Positions 45,102 through 52,984 of a stretch of 64,000 nucleotides of DNA are shown here, piece by piece. A program made the translations under genes and the position numbers. The stretch spans positions 1 to 64,000 of the forward strand of contig NZ_SNXO01000003.1 of NCBI RefSeq assembly GCF_004362975.1, in the 5' to 3' direction. This stretch comes from Aminicella lysinilytica (lineage in GTDB: Bacteria > Bacillota > Clostridia > Peptostreptococcales > Anaerovoracaceae). The notes beneath the pieces are model-generated. The model was not told the origin of the DNA and did not search any database. It worked only from the letters and a program-made list of their open reading frames with translations. The stretch's first letter is position 1, and each line of letters opens with the position of its first letter.

Positions 45102-45899
45102 TCAGACTTCCACTTCGACGCTTATGGTATCGGATATTTCCACAGGACCTTCTATGTAAACTGCCTGAAGGTTCCCGTCCTTAATATCGACAGTAGCAGT
45201 AACGGTGCCGGCCGGCTGTTGCAGGCGGAAAGCGTGGCTGCCGTCTGCGAAGCCGCTGGAAAGGGCTATGGCCACGGCCGTGGAGCCGGAAGCACAACTG
45301 CCTTCGAAATACGTGGTGTCTACATCCTTCACGTAGACCACGGGAGTCAGGTATTCCTTTGCGCTATCATAAAACATCACGCCCATGGCAGGCGGATCGT
45401 ATTCCCCATTGACCACATCTTTGATCCTGTCGAAGTTTTCCTTTGTGGCTTCGGTCCCCTGCAGGACCAGATGCATAATGCCTCCAAGGTCCACAAGAAT
45501 ACCGCCTCCCGCAGGCAAAATCGACCATTCCACGGCTTTTACGGCAGAAACGGGCAGAGGCATCCTGATCTTGGTATAATTGCTCTCAGAGTCGATTTCT
45601 ACAGTCAGTGGTTTCTCGCTGCCGCTGACATTTACCACGATAGAGGCCTTGCCGGTGATGTCCCGGGCTTCGGCAGCCATGAGCGCAAAGGATCTGGACG
45701 CGTTGCCGCAGAATTCCAGCCCGCACATTTCCATGCTGTCGGCGCTTTTCACGAAGGCCACCTGCTCTGCGTGGAATTTTTCTATGGCCAGCAATTGCGT
45801 CGCCACATGCTGATAATATTTTCGCTCAAAGGGATCCATGACAAAAATTGTTATATTGCCGGCGGGATCCGCTATGCGTACGTTTATTTTCTTTCTCAT
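45102..45899 (-). CDS. DapF-fold amino acid racemase/epimerase, CntK-like
   Basis: A 265-residue protein of the diaminopimelate epimerase fold. The two catalytic cysteines lie in GLEFCGNASRS and FEGSCASGSTAVA. True DapF has MRMCGNG and ACGTG motifs; the pattern here, including GVMFYD and LQQPAGTV, is closer to CntK, the histidine racemase of staphylopine synthesis, as far as I recall that sequence. No cntL or cntM partner is nearby, so the substrate remains open. I start at 45899 because AAGGAG precedes that ATG; an upstream in-frame start at 45932 has none. Confidence 0.7.
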   Translation of the reverse strand: MRKKINVRIADPAGNITIFVMDPFERKYYQHVATQLLAIEKFHAEQVAFVKSADSMEMCGLEFCGNASRSFALMAAEARDITGKASIVVNVSGSEKPLTVEIDSESNYTKIRMPLPVSAVKAVEWSILPAGGGILVDLGGIMHLVLQGTEATKENFDRIKDVVNGEYDPPAMGVMFYDSAKEYLTPVVYVKDVDTTYFEGSCASGSTAVAIALSSGFADGSHAFRLQQPAGTVTATVDIKDGNLQAVYIEGPVEISDTISVEVEV

Positions 45900-46046
45900 T
45901 TCAGACTCCTTTTCGTAAGTAAATAATACCATAAATACTGCACAAATAATGGGTTATTTTTCAGGGTACAAAAAATGTGCAATTACAACAAAAAACCGAT
46001 ATTGTACATTAAAAGACCAAATGTGTACATCGGGTATAGTTTACTA

Positions 46047-46077
46047 TTGACATATGCTCCAGAGTGTGAGATATAAT
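46047..46077 (+). promoter_or_regulatory. promoter upstream of the Tad-like region
   Basis: TTGACA (46047-46052) and TATAAT (46072-46077) are both consensus, but the spacer is 19 bases, longer than usual, which may mean it needs an activator. Two TGTACAT motifs lie just upstream (near 46003 and 46024). Confidence 0.5.
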
Positions 46078-46132
46078 AGTTACAATATTCTGAATGAAAT
46101 TCAAAAAAGGAGAGGAAAGGAAGGAAAGAAAA

Positions 46133-46540
46133 ATGAGCAGAGAATGGCAGCAAAAACGTTTTCCGGCATTTGTCATGCCGGACGCAGTTTACTACCAGTC
46201 CATATGGGCAGTGAGAGATCTGGCCAGAATGGAGGAAAGGTTGAAGGAGTTGAATTACGATGTAGAGACAGGTACTTTCGGCAGCGGAATAGTGAGCGAT
46301 GGCCGCAGGGATTATAACATATCCCGGCCGACAGAGAAAAAGGCTATAGAAATAGCTCAACTGGAGGGAAGAGTGAAGGCTATCAGAAAGGCCTTGGATG
46401 TAGTTCCGGATCCCTACAGGGATTTTGTCCTGGACAATGTGACTTTGAATAAGAAGGCTCAGGGTTATCCGACTAAGATCTGGAAGATATGGAAACAGCG
46501 TTTCCTGTTCAATGTTGCGAAGAACCTGTCGCTGATGTGA
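46133..46540 (+). CDS. hypothetical protein, possible phage-type regulator fold
   Basis: A 135-residue basic, mostly helical protein that I do not recognise with certainty. It has an N-terminal tryptophan/tyrosine-rich part (AVYYQSIWAVRDL), a central RPTEKKAIEIAQLEGRVKAI helix and an end (YPTKIWKIWKQRFLFNVAKNL) somewhat like small helical regulators of the ArpU/RinA kind. The ATG at 46133 follows an AAGGAAAG site. It lies between the V-ATPase and the Tad-like cluster with its own promoter. Confidence 0.6.
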   Translation: MSREWQQKRFPAFVMPDAVYYQSIWAVRDLARMEERLKELNYDVETGTFGSGIVSDGRRDYNISRPTEKKAIEIAQLEGRVKAIRKALDVVPDPYRDFVLDNVTLNKKAQGYPTKIWKIWKQRFLFNVAKNLSLM

Positions 46541-46621
46541 AAATAATTTACATAAATGTTAAATTATGTATTGTAAGGGGAGGAAAACTGTGTTATTATG
46601 TTATTGTGAATAAATGGAATC

Positions 46622-46697
46622 GAAGAGGGAAAGGAGGAAACTCCTGCGATGAACGGGGACTGCTGCGGCGGTCCCTTTTATATTTGCGGGAAATCAC
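46622..46697 (+). promoter_or_regulatory. structured leader of the Tad-like operon
   Basis: Two hairpins precede the first gene. AGGAG-GAAA-CTCCT (46632-46645) hides a perfect ribosome binding site in a tetraloop hairpin, and GGGAC (46656-46660) pairs with GTCCC (46671-46675) followed by TTTTA, like a weak terminator. No known riboswitch was recognised. Confidence 0.45.
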
Positions 46698-47636
46698 ATG
46701 AGAAAACTTGGCAGGTTAAGTTTTGTAATAATCGCAGCATGCATGGCCTTCATATGCTGCACCGCCGTGAGCCACGGCACAGGTGGATTTTCGACGGGGG
46801 AGATAGGCGTCATATCGGCATCATCCAACGGCGTCAGATCAACTTTGGCTATCCAGGCCTCCAAGAAGCTGGCAGAGACCGGCGGGGAAGTCATATTCAG
46901 CATCAGAGCATCCACGGATGTAAGATCGTTTACGGCATACGAGGGAGTTCACAAGCGTCATGCGGTTTACAGGTTCAATGGTCTGGAAAACCAGCGTATC
47001 AGCATCAATGACGCAGAACACGCCGGGTCATCTTGCACGGCAGTACTCGGCAGCGATGGACGGTATAAGATAGTAGCCATGACACGTTTTGTGTGGGAAA
47101 CCGAAAGGGGCAAGGTGGCCGAGGGATTTCCCAGATACTTTCGATACACGGTCAGGTCCGAGCCTATATATGTAACGGCCGCAGATGTAGACAGAATAGT
47201 CAATGCAGGCCACAGCAGCGATAGCAAGCCGGTCATAGTGACGGCCGTAGAAGGCAGCGTAGGCCATACTGAGAAATGGGACCGCAACAGAAACGATTAT
47301 AACAGCAACTGTTCACCGGAAAATCGGAGGGGCAGCGAGGTGTTCTGGTCGGGAGAGAAATTCATATTGACTGCTAAGGTCACATCAGCAGACAGACCTT
47401 CAGCAGTCACAGCAGAGATCGAGGGCACGTCATATAAGGCGGCTCTTGTTTTCGAAGGCGGCGTCTGGAAGGGAGAATTATTTAACAGATCCATGATAGA
47501 ACGGTGGGGCAGGAACGGCAGTGAGAAGCTGAAATTTCTCTTTACTACTTCGGCCGATGGCAAGCAGGTGACCGATCGAGTGGAAGTATTTGTGGACGAC
47601 AGAGATAATTATTGGGAAATGCATAGAAAGGAGTAA
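46698..47636 (+). CDS. secreted protein of unknown function, first gene of the Tad-like cluster
   Basis: A 312-residue exported protein. The signal peptide is about residues 1-25 (FVIIAACMAFICCTAVS). The mature part is beta-rich; I see no known domain. There are two similar beta modules: one near 60-130 and another near 225-300 (VFWSGEKFILTAKVTSADRPSA; KLKFLFTTSADGKQVTDRVEVF), the second Ig-like. The CpaB-like gene starts two bases after its stop codon, so it belongs to the same operon. Confidence 0.7.
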   Translation: MRKLGRLSFVIIAACMAFICCTAVSHGTGGFSTGEIGVISASSNGVRSTLAIQASKKLAETGGEVIFSIRASTDVRSFTAYEGVHKRHAVYRFNGLENQRISINDAEHAGSSCTAVLGSDGRYKIVAMTRFVWETERGKVAEGFPRYFRYTVRSEPIYVTAADVDRIVNAGHSSDSKPVIVTAVEGSVGHTEKWDRNRNDYNSNCSPENRRGSEVFWSGEKFILTAKVTSADRPSAVTAEIEGTSYKAALVFEGGVWKGELFNRSMIERWGRNGSEKLKFLFTTSADGKQVTDRVEVFVDDRDNYWEMHRKE

Positions 47637-47638
47637 GA

Positions 47639-48187
47639 GTGGAAAAAGGCAAAAGAATACTTGGAGTCATACTCATATGCTTAAGCATAGGGGCGCTGTT
47701 CGCCTGGGAAAAATGGGGACGCAATAAATTCATTTATGATGATATCGCTGTCCTTTCTCATAGTGTAAACAGAGGCACTGTGATCACGGAGGAAATGCTG
47801 GAAACAGCTAAGGTCGAGCAGTACAGCAAGGGAATGATAAAGCCTCAGGATATGAGCTGGCTGATTGGGAAGGAAGCGGGACAGTATGTCAGAGCAGAGA
47901 TGCCGCTCTTCAGGGAGTATTTTGATGAAGAAGGACTTGCGGCGGACCAGTCCCAGGACAGGCATATGTTGAATGTGCCGGAAAACTGGATAGATTCATG
48001 CCCGGAGACCATTGAACGAGGCCGGGAGGCGTGTTTTTACAGCGGAGGGAGGCTCATAACCAGAGCATCGGTATCAGCAGTGAATACTGAAAGCAAAAGT
48101 ATCGAGGTAGTAGCCAGCGAGGCTCAGGTAAAGGTTATCAGCAGGATAGCCGCTTCGGGAAACAAGTTTGTTATCTCATATGATTAA
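47639..48187 (+). CDS. SAF domain protein (CpaB/RcpC-like)
   Basis: A 182-residue protein with one N-terminal membrane helix (about 7-24) and an external SAF domain (VNRGTVITEEMLETAKVEQY, then LIGKEAGQYVRAEMPLFREY), the pattern of CpaB/RcpC proteins of Tad pilus systems. It starts at GTG behind GAAAGGAG. In Gram-positive bacteria such proteins are thought to bind the wall or stabilise the secretion complex. Confidence 0.75.
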   Translation: MEKGKRILGVILICLSIGALFAWEKWGRNKFIYDDIAVLSHSVNRGTVITEEMLETAKVEQYSKGMIKPQDMSWLIGKEAGQYVRAEMPLFREYFDEEGLAADQSQDRHMLNVPENWIDSCPETIERGREACFYSGGRLITRASVSAVNTESKSIEVVASEAQVKVISRIAASGNKFVISYD

Positions 48188-48200
48188 CAGGAGGTGAACA

Positions 48201-48956
48201 TTGAGCAGAAATATAGCACTTATAGGAGGGGATAGTCAGGTAGGTACTACCATGACGGCCCAGGCTCTGGCTGAAGACCTTGGCGCAAAGGGTGACCAGG
48301 TGCTTCTGGTCATGGCCAGCGGCAAGGCAGGCGATGACTTCTTTGTAAACAAGGAGGGGAAATCCATAGATGACATCAAGGCAAATCTGATAAACGGACA
48401 TATGGACAGTTATGAATTGAGGCAGGCCCTCATAAGAGATAAGAACATATGGATACTTCCCGGAGTAAAGGACAGCATCTCTGCGGCATATTATAACGAA
48501 AGATCCATGAAACCACTGGCGGCAGCCTCGGAGAATATGGATCATGTGATCTTTGACTGCGGCAACGAACTGAGACTGGGGCTTGTTATCTCGGCAGTGG
48601 ATCTGTGCGCGGAGAGATATTTCGTTCTGACCCAGCAGGAAAAGACCCTCAGAAGGTTTGGCGACATGAAGGAAAGAATACTCGATCCGTTGGATTTCAG
48701 CGGAAAGATAATAGTAAACAAACATCAGAGCAATGTGTCTCTGCTGACTCCCGGTGAAATAAGCAGGCAGTTTTCAATGGACGTAGCGGCCAGCATCCCC
48801 TATGTGGAATATGGCTGGCAGGCCGAAATCGAGAGGCAGACCCTTATGGGCACAGGACGCTATAGCAAGGCCATAGGCAATCTGTCAGACATAATCAAAG
48901 GAGAGAGGACGGAAAATAGTTCATGGATAAAGAATTTGATCTTGAAGAATACATGA
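48201..48956 (+). CDS. CpaE/TadZ-like ParA-fold protein with degenerate nucleotide site
   Basis: A 251-residue protein of the ParA/MinD fold (IALIGGDSQVGTTMTAQAL at the start, then VIFDCGNELRLGLV and KIIVNKHQSN). The position matches CpaE/TadZ, which localise the Tad machine. The deviant Walker A lysines expected in KGGVGKTT are missing: the loop reads GDSQVGTT, so ATP hydrolysis is doubtful. No receiver domain precedes it. Translation starts at TTG behind a strong AGGAGGTG. It overlaps the TadA gene by 34 bases. Confidence 0.75.
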   Translation: MSRNIALIGGDSQVGTTMTAQALAEDLGAKGDQVLLVMASGKAGDDFFVNKEGKSIDDIKANLINGHMDSYELRQALIRDKNIWILPGVKDSISAAYYNERSMKPLAAASENMDHVIFDCGNELRLGLVISAVDLCAERYFVLTQQEKTLRRFGDMKERILDPLDFSGKIIVNKHQSNVSLLTPGEISRQFSMDVAASIPYVEYGWQAEIERQTLMGTGRYSKAIGNLSDIIKGERTENSSWIKNLILKNT

Positions 48957-50362
48957 ATCAGGCCGCGCCGGGCGTAAAGGAGCGGAAAGAGGGAATGGAA
49001 GGGTTCATGACAGTATGTGATCTGGTAGGAAGACAATTCGATTCCGAGTGGGAAGAGACCGACGACAGATCCAAGAATCTTAAACTGGAGAGAGAAAAGA
49101 GAGCAATAATCGGATATGAGAAGGATGTTGGCTATTATAAAGAACGCATAAGAGAAATACTCAGAGAAAAGAAACTGGCTGAAAGCTGGTATCCATCCTG
49201 GTATTCTGATCTGACAGAGGCTATATTTGCTGAGCTTTACGGGCTTTCAGGGCTGGCACCCTGGGCTTACGACATGTGTGAAAAATACAGGACATCTTCA
49301 TCGGCCAAGCTCATAGGAGACAGAATGTACTGCCTTATAGACGGGAAATCACAGCTGCAGCCACAGGTGATAAATGAGAAGAGAAGACAGCAACTTAAAC
49401 GCACACTGCTTCTGGCAACTCCGAGGGAGAGGCTGGAGTACGGCTTTCACGAGGTATACCTGCATAATGGCATAAGAATAACCATATACTCCGGTGACAG
49501 GACCAAGGAAAATCAAGACGTCATGGTGTTCAGAAAGTATGTGCTGAAGGAACTCAGTTTCGAGCAGATGGCAGATCTGGGAACTATACCCGTCGGTGCA
49601 GTGGAATTATTCAAGACCATGGTAGCCATAGGCTTCAATGTGATATTTGCAGGTCAGGTAAGATCGGGCAAGACTACGTTCATGCAGACATGGCAGAAGT
49701 ACGAAGACCCGGAAATGGAGGGACTGGCCATTGCCACGGATCCGGAAACCCCCTGGCATGAGATAATGCCCGGTGCCCCTATAATGCAGCTGATCGCCGA
49801 CGGCAGACAGCTGGAATCCTTGACCAAGTCACTTTTGCGAGGCGACAACGATTACATTTTGTTAGAGGAGATGCGCGACGGCACAGCCTTCAAGCTGGCC
49901 CTGGATATAACCAGTACGGGAACCACCAGAAGCAAGGCAACCATCCATGATAATGATGCGGTAAATATACCCTATAAGATGGCGGCCAAGATCCGCGAGA
50001 CTTACGGTGGCCATGAGAAAGAACTCATAGCGCAGGTGTATAAGAATTTCGATTATGTTTTGGAATTCAGTCAGCATCCCTTTGATAAGAGCAGGAAGAT
50101 AATGAAGGGTATAACGGAGTTTTCCTACGATCCGGCTGAGGACAGGATCAGGGCTACATACATATGTAAATACGATTTCGAGAAAGGCACATGGCAGTGG
50201 AATGATCATATAAGCCGCGATAAGGAGAGGAAAGCGGCCCTGTATCGTGACGATCTGGGGAATATGCGGAAACTGCTGGGGTCGCTGGCCAGGGACGCGC
50301 CTATGGAGGGCGAGTCGAGCATCAGTCCGGCCTATTACAGAGGAGGTGGAGGGTCTTGGTGA
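48923..50362 (+). CDS. TadA/CpaF-type secretion ATPase
   Basis: A 479-residue type II/IV secretion-family ATPase that powers assembly of Flp/Tad pili or pseudopili. Walker A is GQVRSGKTT near residues 243-251; the aspartate box and Walker B region read GDNDYILLEEMRDGTAF, and a TIHDND histidine box follows. The N-terminal 90 residues form a charged, helical domain. It overlaps the TadB gene by a few bases. Confidence 0.9.
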   Translation: MDKEFDLEEYMNQAAPGVKERKEGMEGFMTVCDLVGRQFDSEWEETDDRSKNLKLEREKRAIIGYEKDVGYYKERIREILREKKLAESWYPSWYSDLTEAIFAELYGLSGLAPWAYDMCEKYRTSSSAKLIGDRMYCLIDGKSQLQPQVINEKRRQQLKRTLLLATPRERLEYGFHEVYLHNGIRITIYSGDRTKENQDVMVFRKYVLKELSFEQMADLGTIPVGAVELFKTMVAIGFNVIFAGQVRSGKTTFMQTWQKYEDPEMEGLAIATDPETPWHEIMPGAPIMQLIADGRQLESLTKSLLRGDNDYILLEEMRDGTAFKLALDITSTGTTRSKATIHDNDAVNIPYKMAAKIRETYGGHEKELIAQVYKNFDYVLEFSQHPFDKSRKIMKGITEFSYDPAEDRIRATYICKYDFEKGTWQWNDHISRDKERKAALYRDDLGNMRKLLGSLARDAPMEGESSISPAYYRGGGGSW

Positions 50363-51303
50363 ACAAAATAATCTATGGGGTGTTTTTGCTGGGGGTGATC
50401 CTCAGTCAGATGCCGCTCATAAAGTCGCTGTATCTGGGGTTTGTGAACAGGTACAGACTCAGGAGGAGCCTGAGAGAATTTGTGCCCGATGAATATGACA
50501 GAAAGAGGGGACGGATATCCAAACATATCGATAGGCTCATGAAGGCCACCGACCTGACGAAGATATATGGGAAGCCTGAAATGTTTATTATCATAAGCCT
50601 CGTCATCTTCCTGGGAGTGGCTTTCGCTCTTTACTGGACTTTGGGAAGTACGACGGCGATCTTGATGGGATCATTCTGCGGAATGATGCCATATATGCTC
50701 ATGAGGGTCAAGCTGAACGCCATGAGGATCGGAGGCTCCAGAGAAGGTGACATAATGATGCAGGAACTTCTGAGCAATTATAAGATAAATGATTACAATA
50801 TGAAGGAGGCTATTGAGGTGACGGCAGCTACAATTGAAGATGCGCCTAACTCCAAAAGGCTGCTGTATGACCTTGCAAAGGGTTTCAATAAGGCGTATAC
50901 GGCTGATGATATCAAAAGGGTATTGGATATATTCAAATACTCTCTTAACACATCATGGGGAAATGCCCTGGCGTCAACTATGTATTTTTCTCAGATACAT
51001 GGTATCAAGGTGACCAATTCACTGGAAGATCTGTCCGAATCCCTCATAAAGAGCAGGAAGGTCATAGAGCATGGAAGAAGAGAAAATAATGAAGCATCGT
51101 TGATGCTGAAATATCTGGCGCCCATAAGTTACCTGCTGTCGGTGCTCTGCGCTTGTAAGTATTTCGGCTTTACATTGAACAAATTTATACGTTACCAATT
51201 CGGGACGGCTCTGGGGCTGCAGTGGTTTATGATCATGGCGGCTTTTTTTATATCCGGTGTCCTCATAAACGGTTTTTTATCCAGGGAGAAAATGGATATA
51301 TGA
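50356..51303 (+). CDS. TadB-like membrane platform protein
   Basis: A 315-residue membrane protein of the type II secretion F family. It has helices at about 5-17, 75-90, 93-110, 255-270 and 285-302, and a cytoplasmic helical domain between (LLYDLAKGFNKAYTADDIKRV). In Tad systems TadB and TadC form the inner platform on which TadA acts. The start is TTG at 50356 (or GTG at 50359), preceded by GGAGGTGGAGGG. Its stop overlaps the TadC start (ATGA). Confidence 0.8.
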   Translation: MVNKIIYGVFLLGVILSQMPLIKSLYLGFVNRYRLRRSLREFVPDEYDRKRGRISKHIDRLMKATDLTKIYGKPEMFIIISLVIFLGVAFALYWTLGSTTAILMGSFCGMMPYMLMRVKLNAMRIGGSREGDIMMQELLSNYKINDYNMKEAIEVTAATIEDAPNSKRLLYDLAKGFNKAYTADDIKRVLDIFKYSLNTSWGNALASTMYFSQIHGIKVTNSLEDLSESLIKSRKVIEHGRRENNEASLMLKYLAPISYLLSVLCACKYFGFTLNKFIRYQFGTALGLQWFMIMAAFFISGVLINGFLSREKMDI

Positions 51304-51902
51304 AGATGAAAAATAAAATATGGTTCTTCCTCGGGTTCAGAAGATTCAAGGGCCTCAGAAAGAGAGGCATTGAAGATCTCAGAGAGAAGCGGAGAACATT
51401 CAAGGAGAAGGTGCTGGCTCTTGACAGGAACAGCCTGGAACAGGAAATATTCGGAAGCTGTGTGATCCTGAAAAATCTGGCCATAGTTCAGAGCAATATG
51501 CCTATGTCAACGGATTATATCCTGGAGGAACTTATGGAGAACAGTAATTTACTGCGAGGGTCATATGGAGAAATGCTATTCAGGTGGAGAAGCGGATACG
51601 GGCAGGATTCTTTCAATGTACTGGATGAAAGGATACACACTAAGGCGGCAAGAAATTTCGCCTTTATTCTTTCGAAAACAGAGCAGATAAACCCGGCGGA
51701 GCTGGTGGAATCTATGAGAGTCTTTGAAGAGGCATTCGCGGGAGACAGAATGACCAGGGCCATGAAGAGGGCTTCCAGAAAAAGTATAGTGACCACTATG
51801 GCGGCGACGGCTTCCATCTTCGCCATTTTGATGAACTTCTCAATAGTGGTAGTGTTCATGGACATGCTCAATATGATAGGTGGGCTGGAAGGAGGATTTT
51901 AG
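51300..51902 (+). CDS. TadC-like membrane platform protein (short)
   Basis: A 200-residue protein in the place of TadC. It has a soluble helical domain in the first 165 residues (LEQEIFGSCVILKNLAIVQ; AARNFAFILSKTEQINPAEL) and a single long hydrophobic C-terminal segment (about 170-190). This is much shorter than usual TadC proteins, and it has fewer helices. The ATG at 51300 overlaps the TadB stop and has AGGGAG upstream; the earlier in-frame ATG at 51222 would overlap TadB by 80 bases. Confidence 0.7.
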   Translation: MKMKNKIWFFLGFRRFKGLRKRGIEDLREKRRTFKEKVLALDRNSLEQEIFGSCVILKNLAIVQSNMPMSTDYILEELMENSNLLRGSYGEMLFRWRSGYGQDSFNVLDERIHTKAARNFAFILSKTEQINPAELVESMRVFEEAFAGDRMTRAMKRASRKSIVTTMAATASIFAILMNFSIVVVFMDMLNMIGGLEGGF

Positions 51903-52064
51903 ATGAAAAATCTAATCATAATAATCGGAACGATAATTCTGGGTGTTGTAATAGTTAACACCATGATACTGGGAGGTGGTGATGCCAGCCTGAAAGGGGC
52001 GGCTAAGAATGTAGTGGAAAAGGGAACCAATACGATCAATTCACTGGAGATCGGAGGAGAGTAG
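51903..52064 (+). CDS. small MKNL membrane protein 1 (pilin-like)
   Basis: A 53-residue protein beginning MKNLIIIIGTIILG: a hydrophobic helix (about 3-22) directly at the N-terminus, then a short hydrophilic tail (SLKGAAKNVVEKGTNTINS). Start codon lies immediately after the TadC stop with GGAGG upstream. It is clearly a paralogue of the next gene. Size, position after tadC and helix layout suggest a Flp-like pilin, but the Flp processing motif and the glutamate at +5 are missing. Confidence 0.7.
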   Translation: MKNLIIIIGTIILGVVIVNTMILGGGDASLKGAAKNVVEKGTNTINSLEIGGE

Positions 52065-52065
52065 G

Positions 52066-52209
52066 TTGAAGAATTTAGTTATAATAATCGGCACTGTGAT
52101 ACTTGGTTGCATTATCTTCACCATGATAGCAGGAGACAGTCATAGCCTCAAGTCCGCAAGTAAAGGTGTTATGGATAAGACAATCGAACACTATGAGGAA
52201 ATACAGTAA
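52066..52209 (+). CDS. small MKNL membrane protein 2 (pilin-like)
   Basis: A 47-residue protein beginning MKNLVIIIGTVILG, a paralogue of the preceding gene (shared N-terminal helix and SLKxAxKxVxxK tail). It starts at TTG one base after the previous stop, with CGGAGGAG as binding site, and is followed directly by the third member. Confidence 0.7.
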   Translation: MKNLVIIIGTVILGCIIFTMIAGDSHSLKSASKGVMDKTIEHYEEIQ

Positions 52210-52614
52210 ATGAAGAATCTCATAACATCGATGGCGTGTATAGCCATATTGCTGGCTTTCGTGCTTCAGTTCACCCAGAATCAGGTGGTTTACAATCATA
52301 TAGTGTCCATAGACCAGGCCGTCAATACATTTAAAGAGGTAGTTAAACAGGAAGGCAGCATAACGGCTGTCAATGAGGCGGCACTGAAAGGCAAGATCAG
52401 TCATAGAACCGGCTGCGGAAGCGGTGAGATCACCGTTGCGGGGACACGAAGCAAAGTCATGAGAGGAAACAGGATACATTATCGCGTGGAAGTTCCTATC
52501 AAAGGAATAATCGGAGCTGCAGGATTCTGGAAGATCAGCAGAAAGGACAATCGCATAAACTATGTAATAGACAGGTATACGACCAGTGAATATATCGGTC
52601 GCAAAGGAGGATGA
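52210..52614 (+). CDS. small MKNL membrane protein 3 (TadE-like)
   Basis: A 134-residue protein beginning MKNLITSMACIAILLAFVLQF, one N-terminal helix and an external beta-rich domain with a GCGSG segment. The layout (helix, amphipathic helix NHIVSIDQAVNTFKEVVKQEG, then strands) resembles TadE-like minor pilins of clostridial elements. The ATG follows the previous stop without a gap. Confidence 0.7.
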   Translation: MKNLITSMACIAILLAFVLQFTQNQVVYNHIVSIDQAVNTFKEVVKQEGSITAVNEAALKGKISHRTGCGSGEITVAGTRSKVMRGNRIHYRVEVPIKGIIGAAGFWKISRKDNRINYVIDRYTTSEYIGRKGG

Positions 52615-52620
52615 TGCCTT

Positions 52621-52974
52621 GTGAAAAACCTCATAATCACCATAGGCATAGTGGTGTTTATCGTTACCATCACAGGCATGCAGTTTACCTGTAATCAGAT
52701 GCTTCATACTAAGCAGGAAATGAAGTTCGCTGCAGATGAAGCAGCGGCTACGGCCGCTTTATGTCTGGATGAAGAGGCTTTCGGCGATGGCAACCTTTAT
52801 TTTAACAAAGAGAAGGCCGGGGCTCAGGCAAAAGCCATGGCAGGTCTTAATATGCCAAAGGGAAAGTGTAAAGTTGATATAGAATTTTTTGCCGGTGAAA
52901 GACCGGCTGTGAAAGTAATTATTAAGAGAGGAAGGCTGACTGCCGTATCGAAATACGAGTATGTGGCCTATTGA
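52621..52974 (+). CDS. small MKNL membrane protein 4 (TadE/TadG-like)
   Basis: A 117-residue protein beginning MKNLIITIGIVVFIVTITG. After the helix comes KQEMKFAADEAAATAALCL, which is close to the QxxADAAALAAA motif of TadE/TadG minor pilins, then a small domain. It starts at GTG behind GGAGGATG. No positively charged leader peptide or prepilin cleavage site is seen. Confidence 0.75.
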   Translation: MKNLIITIGIVVFIVTITGMQFTCNQMLHTKQEMKFAADEAAATAALCLDEEAFGDGNLYFNKEKAGAQAKAMAGLNMPKGKCKVDIEFFAGERPAVKVIIKRGRLTAVSKYEYVAY

Positions 52975-52984
52975 AAGGAGAAAT

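Noticed and set aside
45087-45926. Long + strand reading frame opposite the racemase gene
   Set aside because: No binding site or domain; the - strand frame carries the conserved cysteine motifs.
46622-46680. Cobalamin riboswitch
   Set aside because: GGGAAAGGAGGAAACTCC slightly resembles its core, but the B12 box and the other conserved blocks are missing.
46649-47011. A 120-residue reading frame starting inside the leader hairpin
   Set aside because: It overlaps the secreted-protein gene in another frame, has no family resemblance, and the better signal peptide frame starts at 46698.
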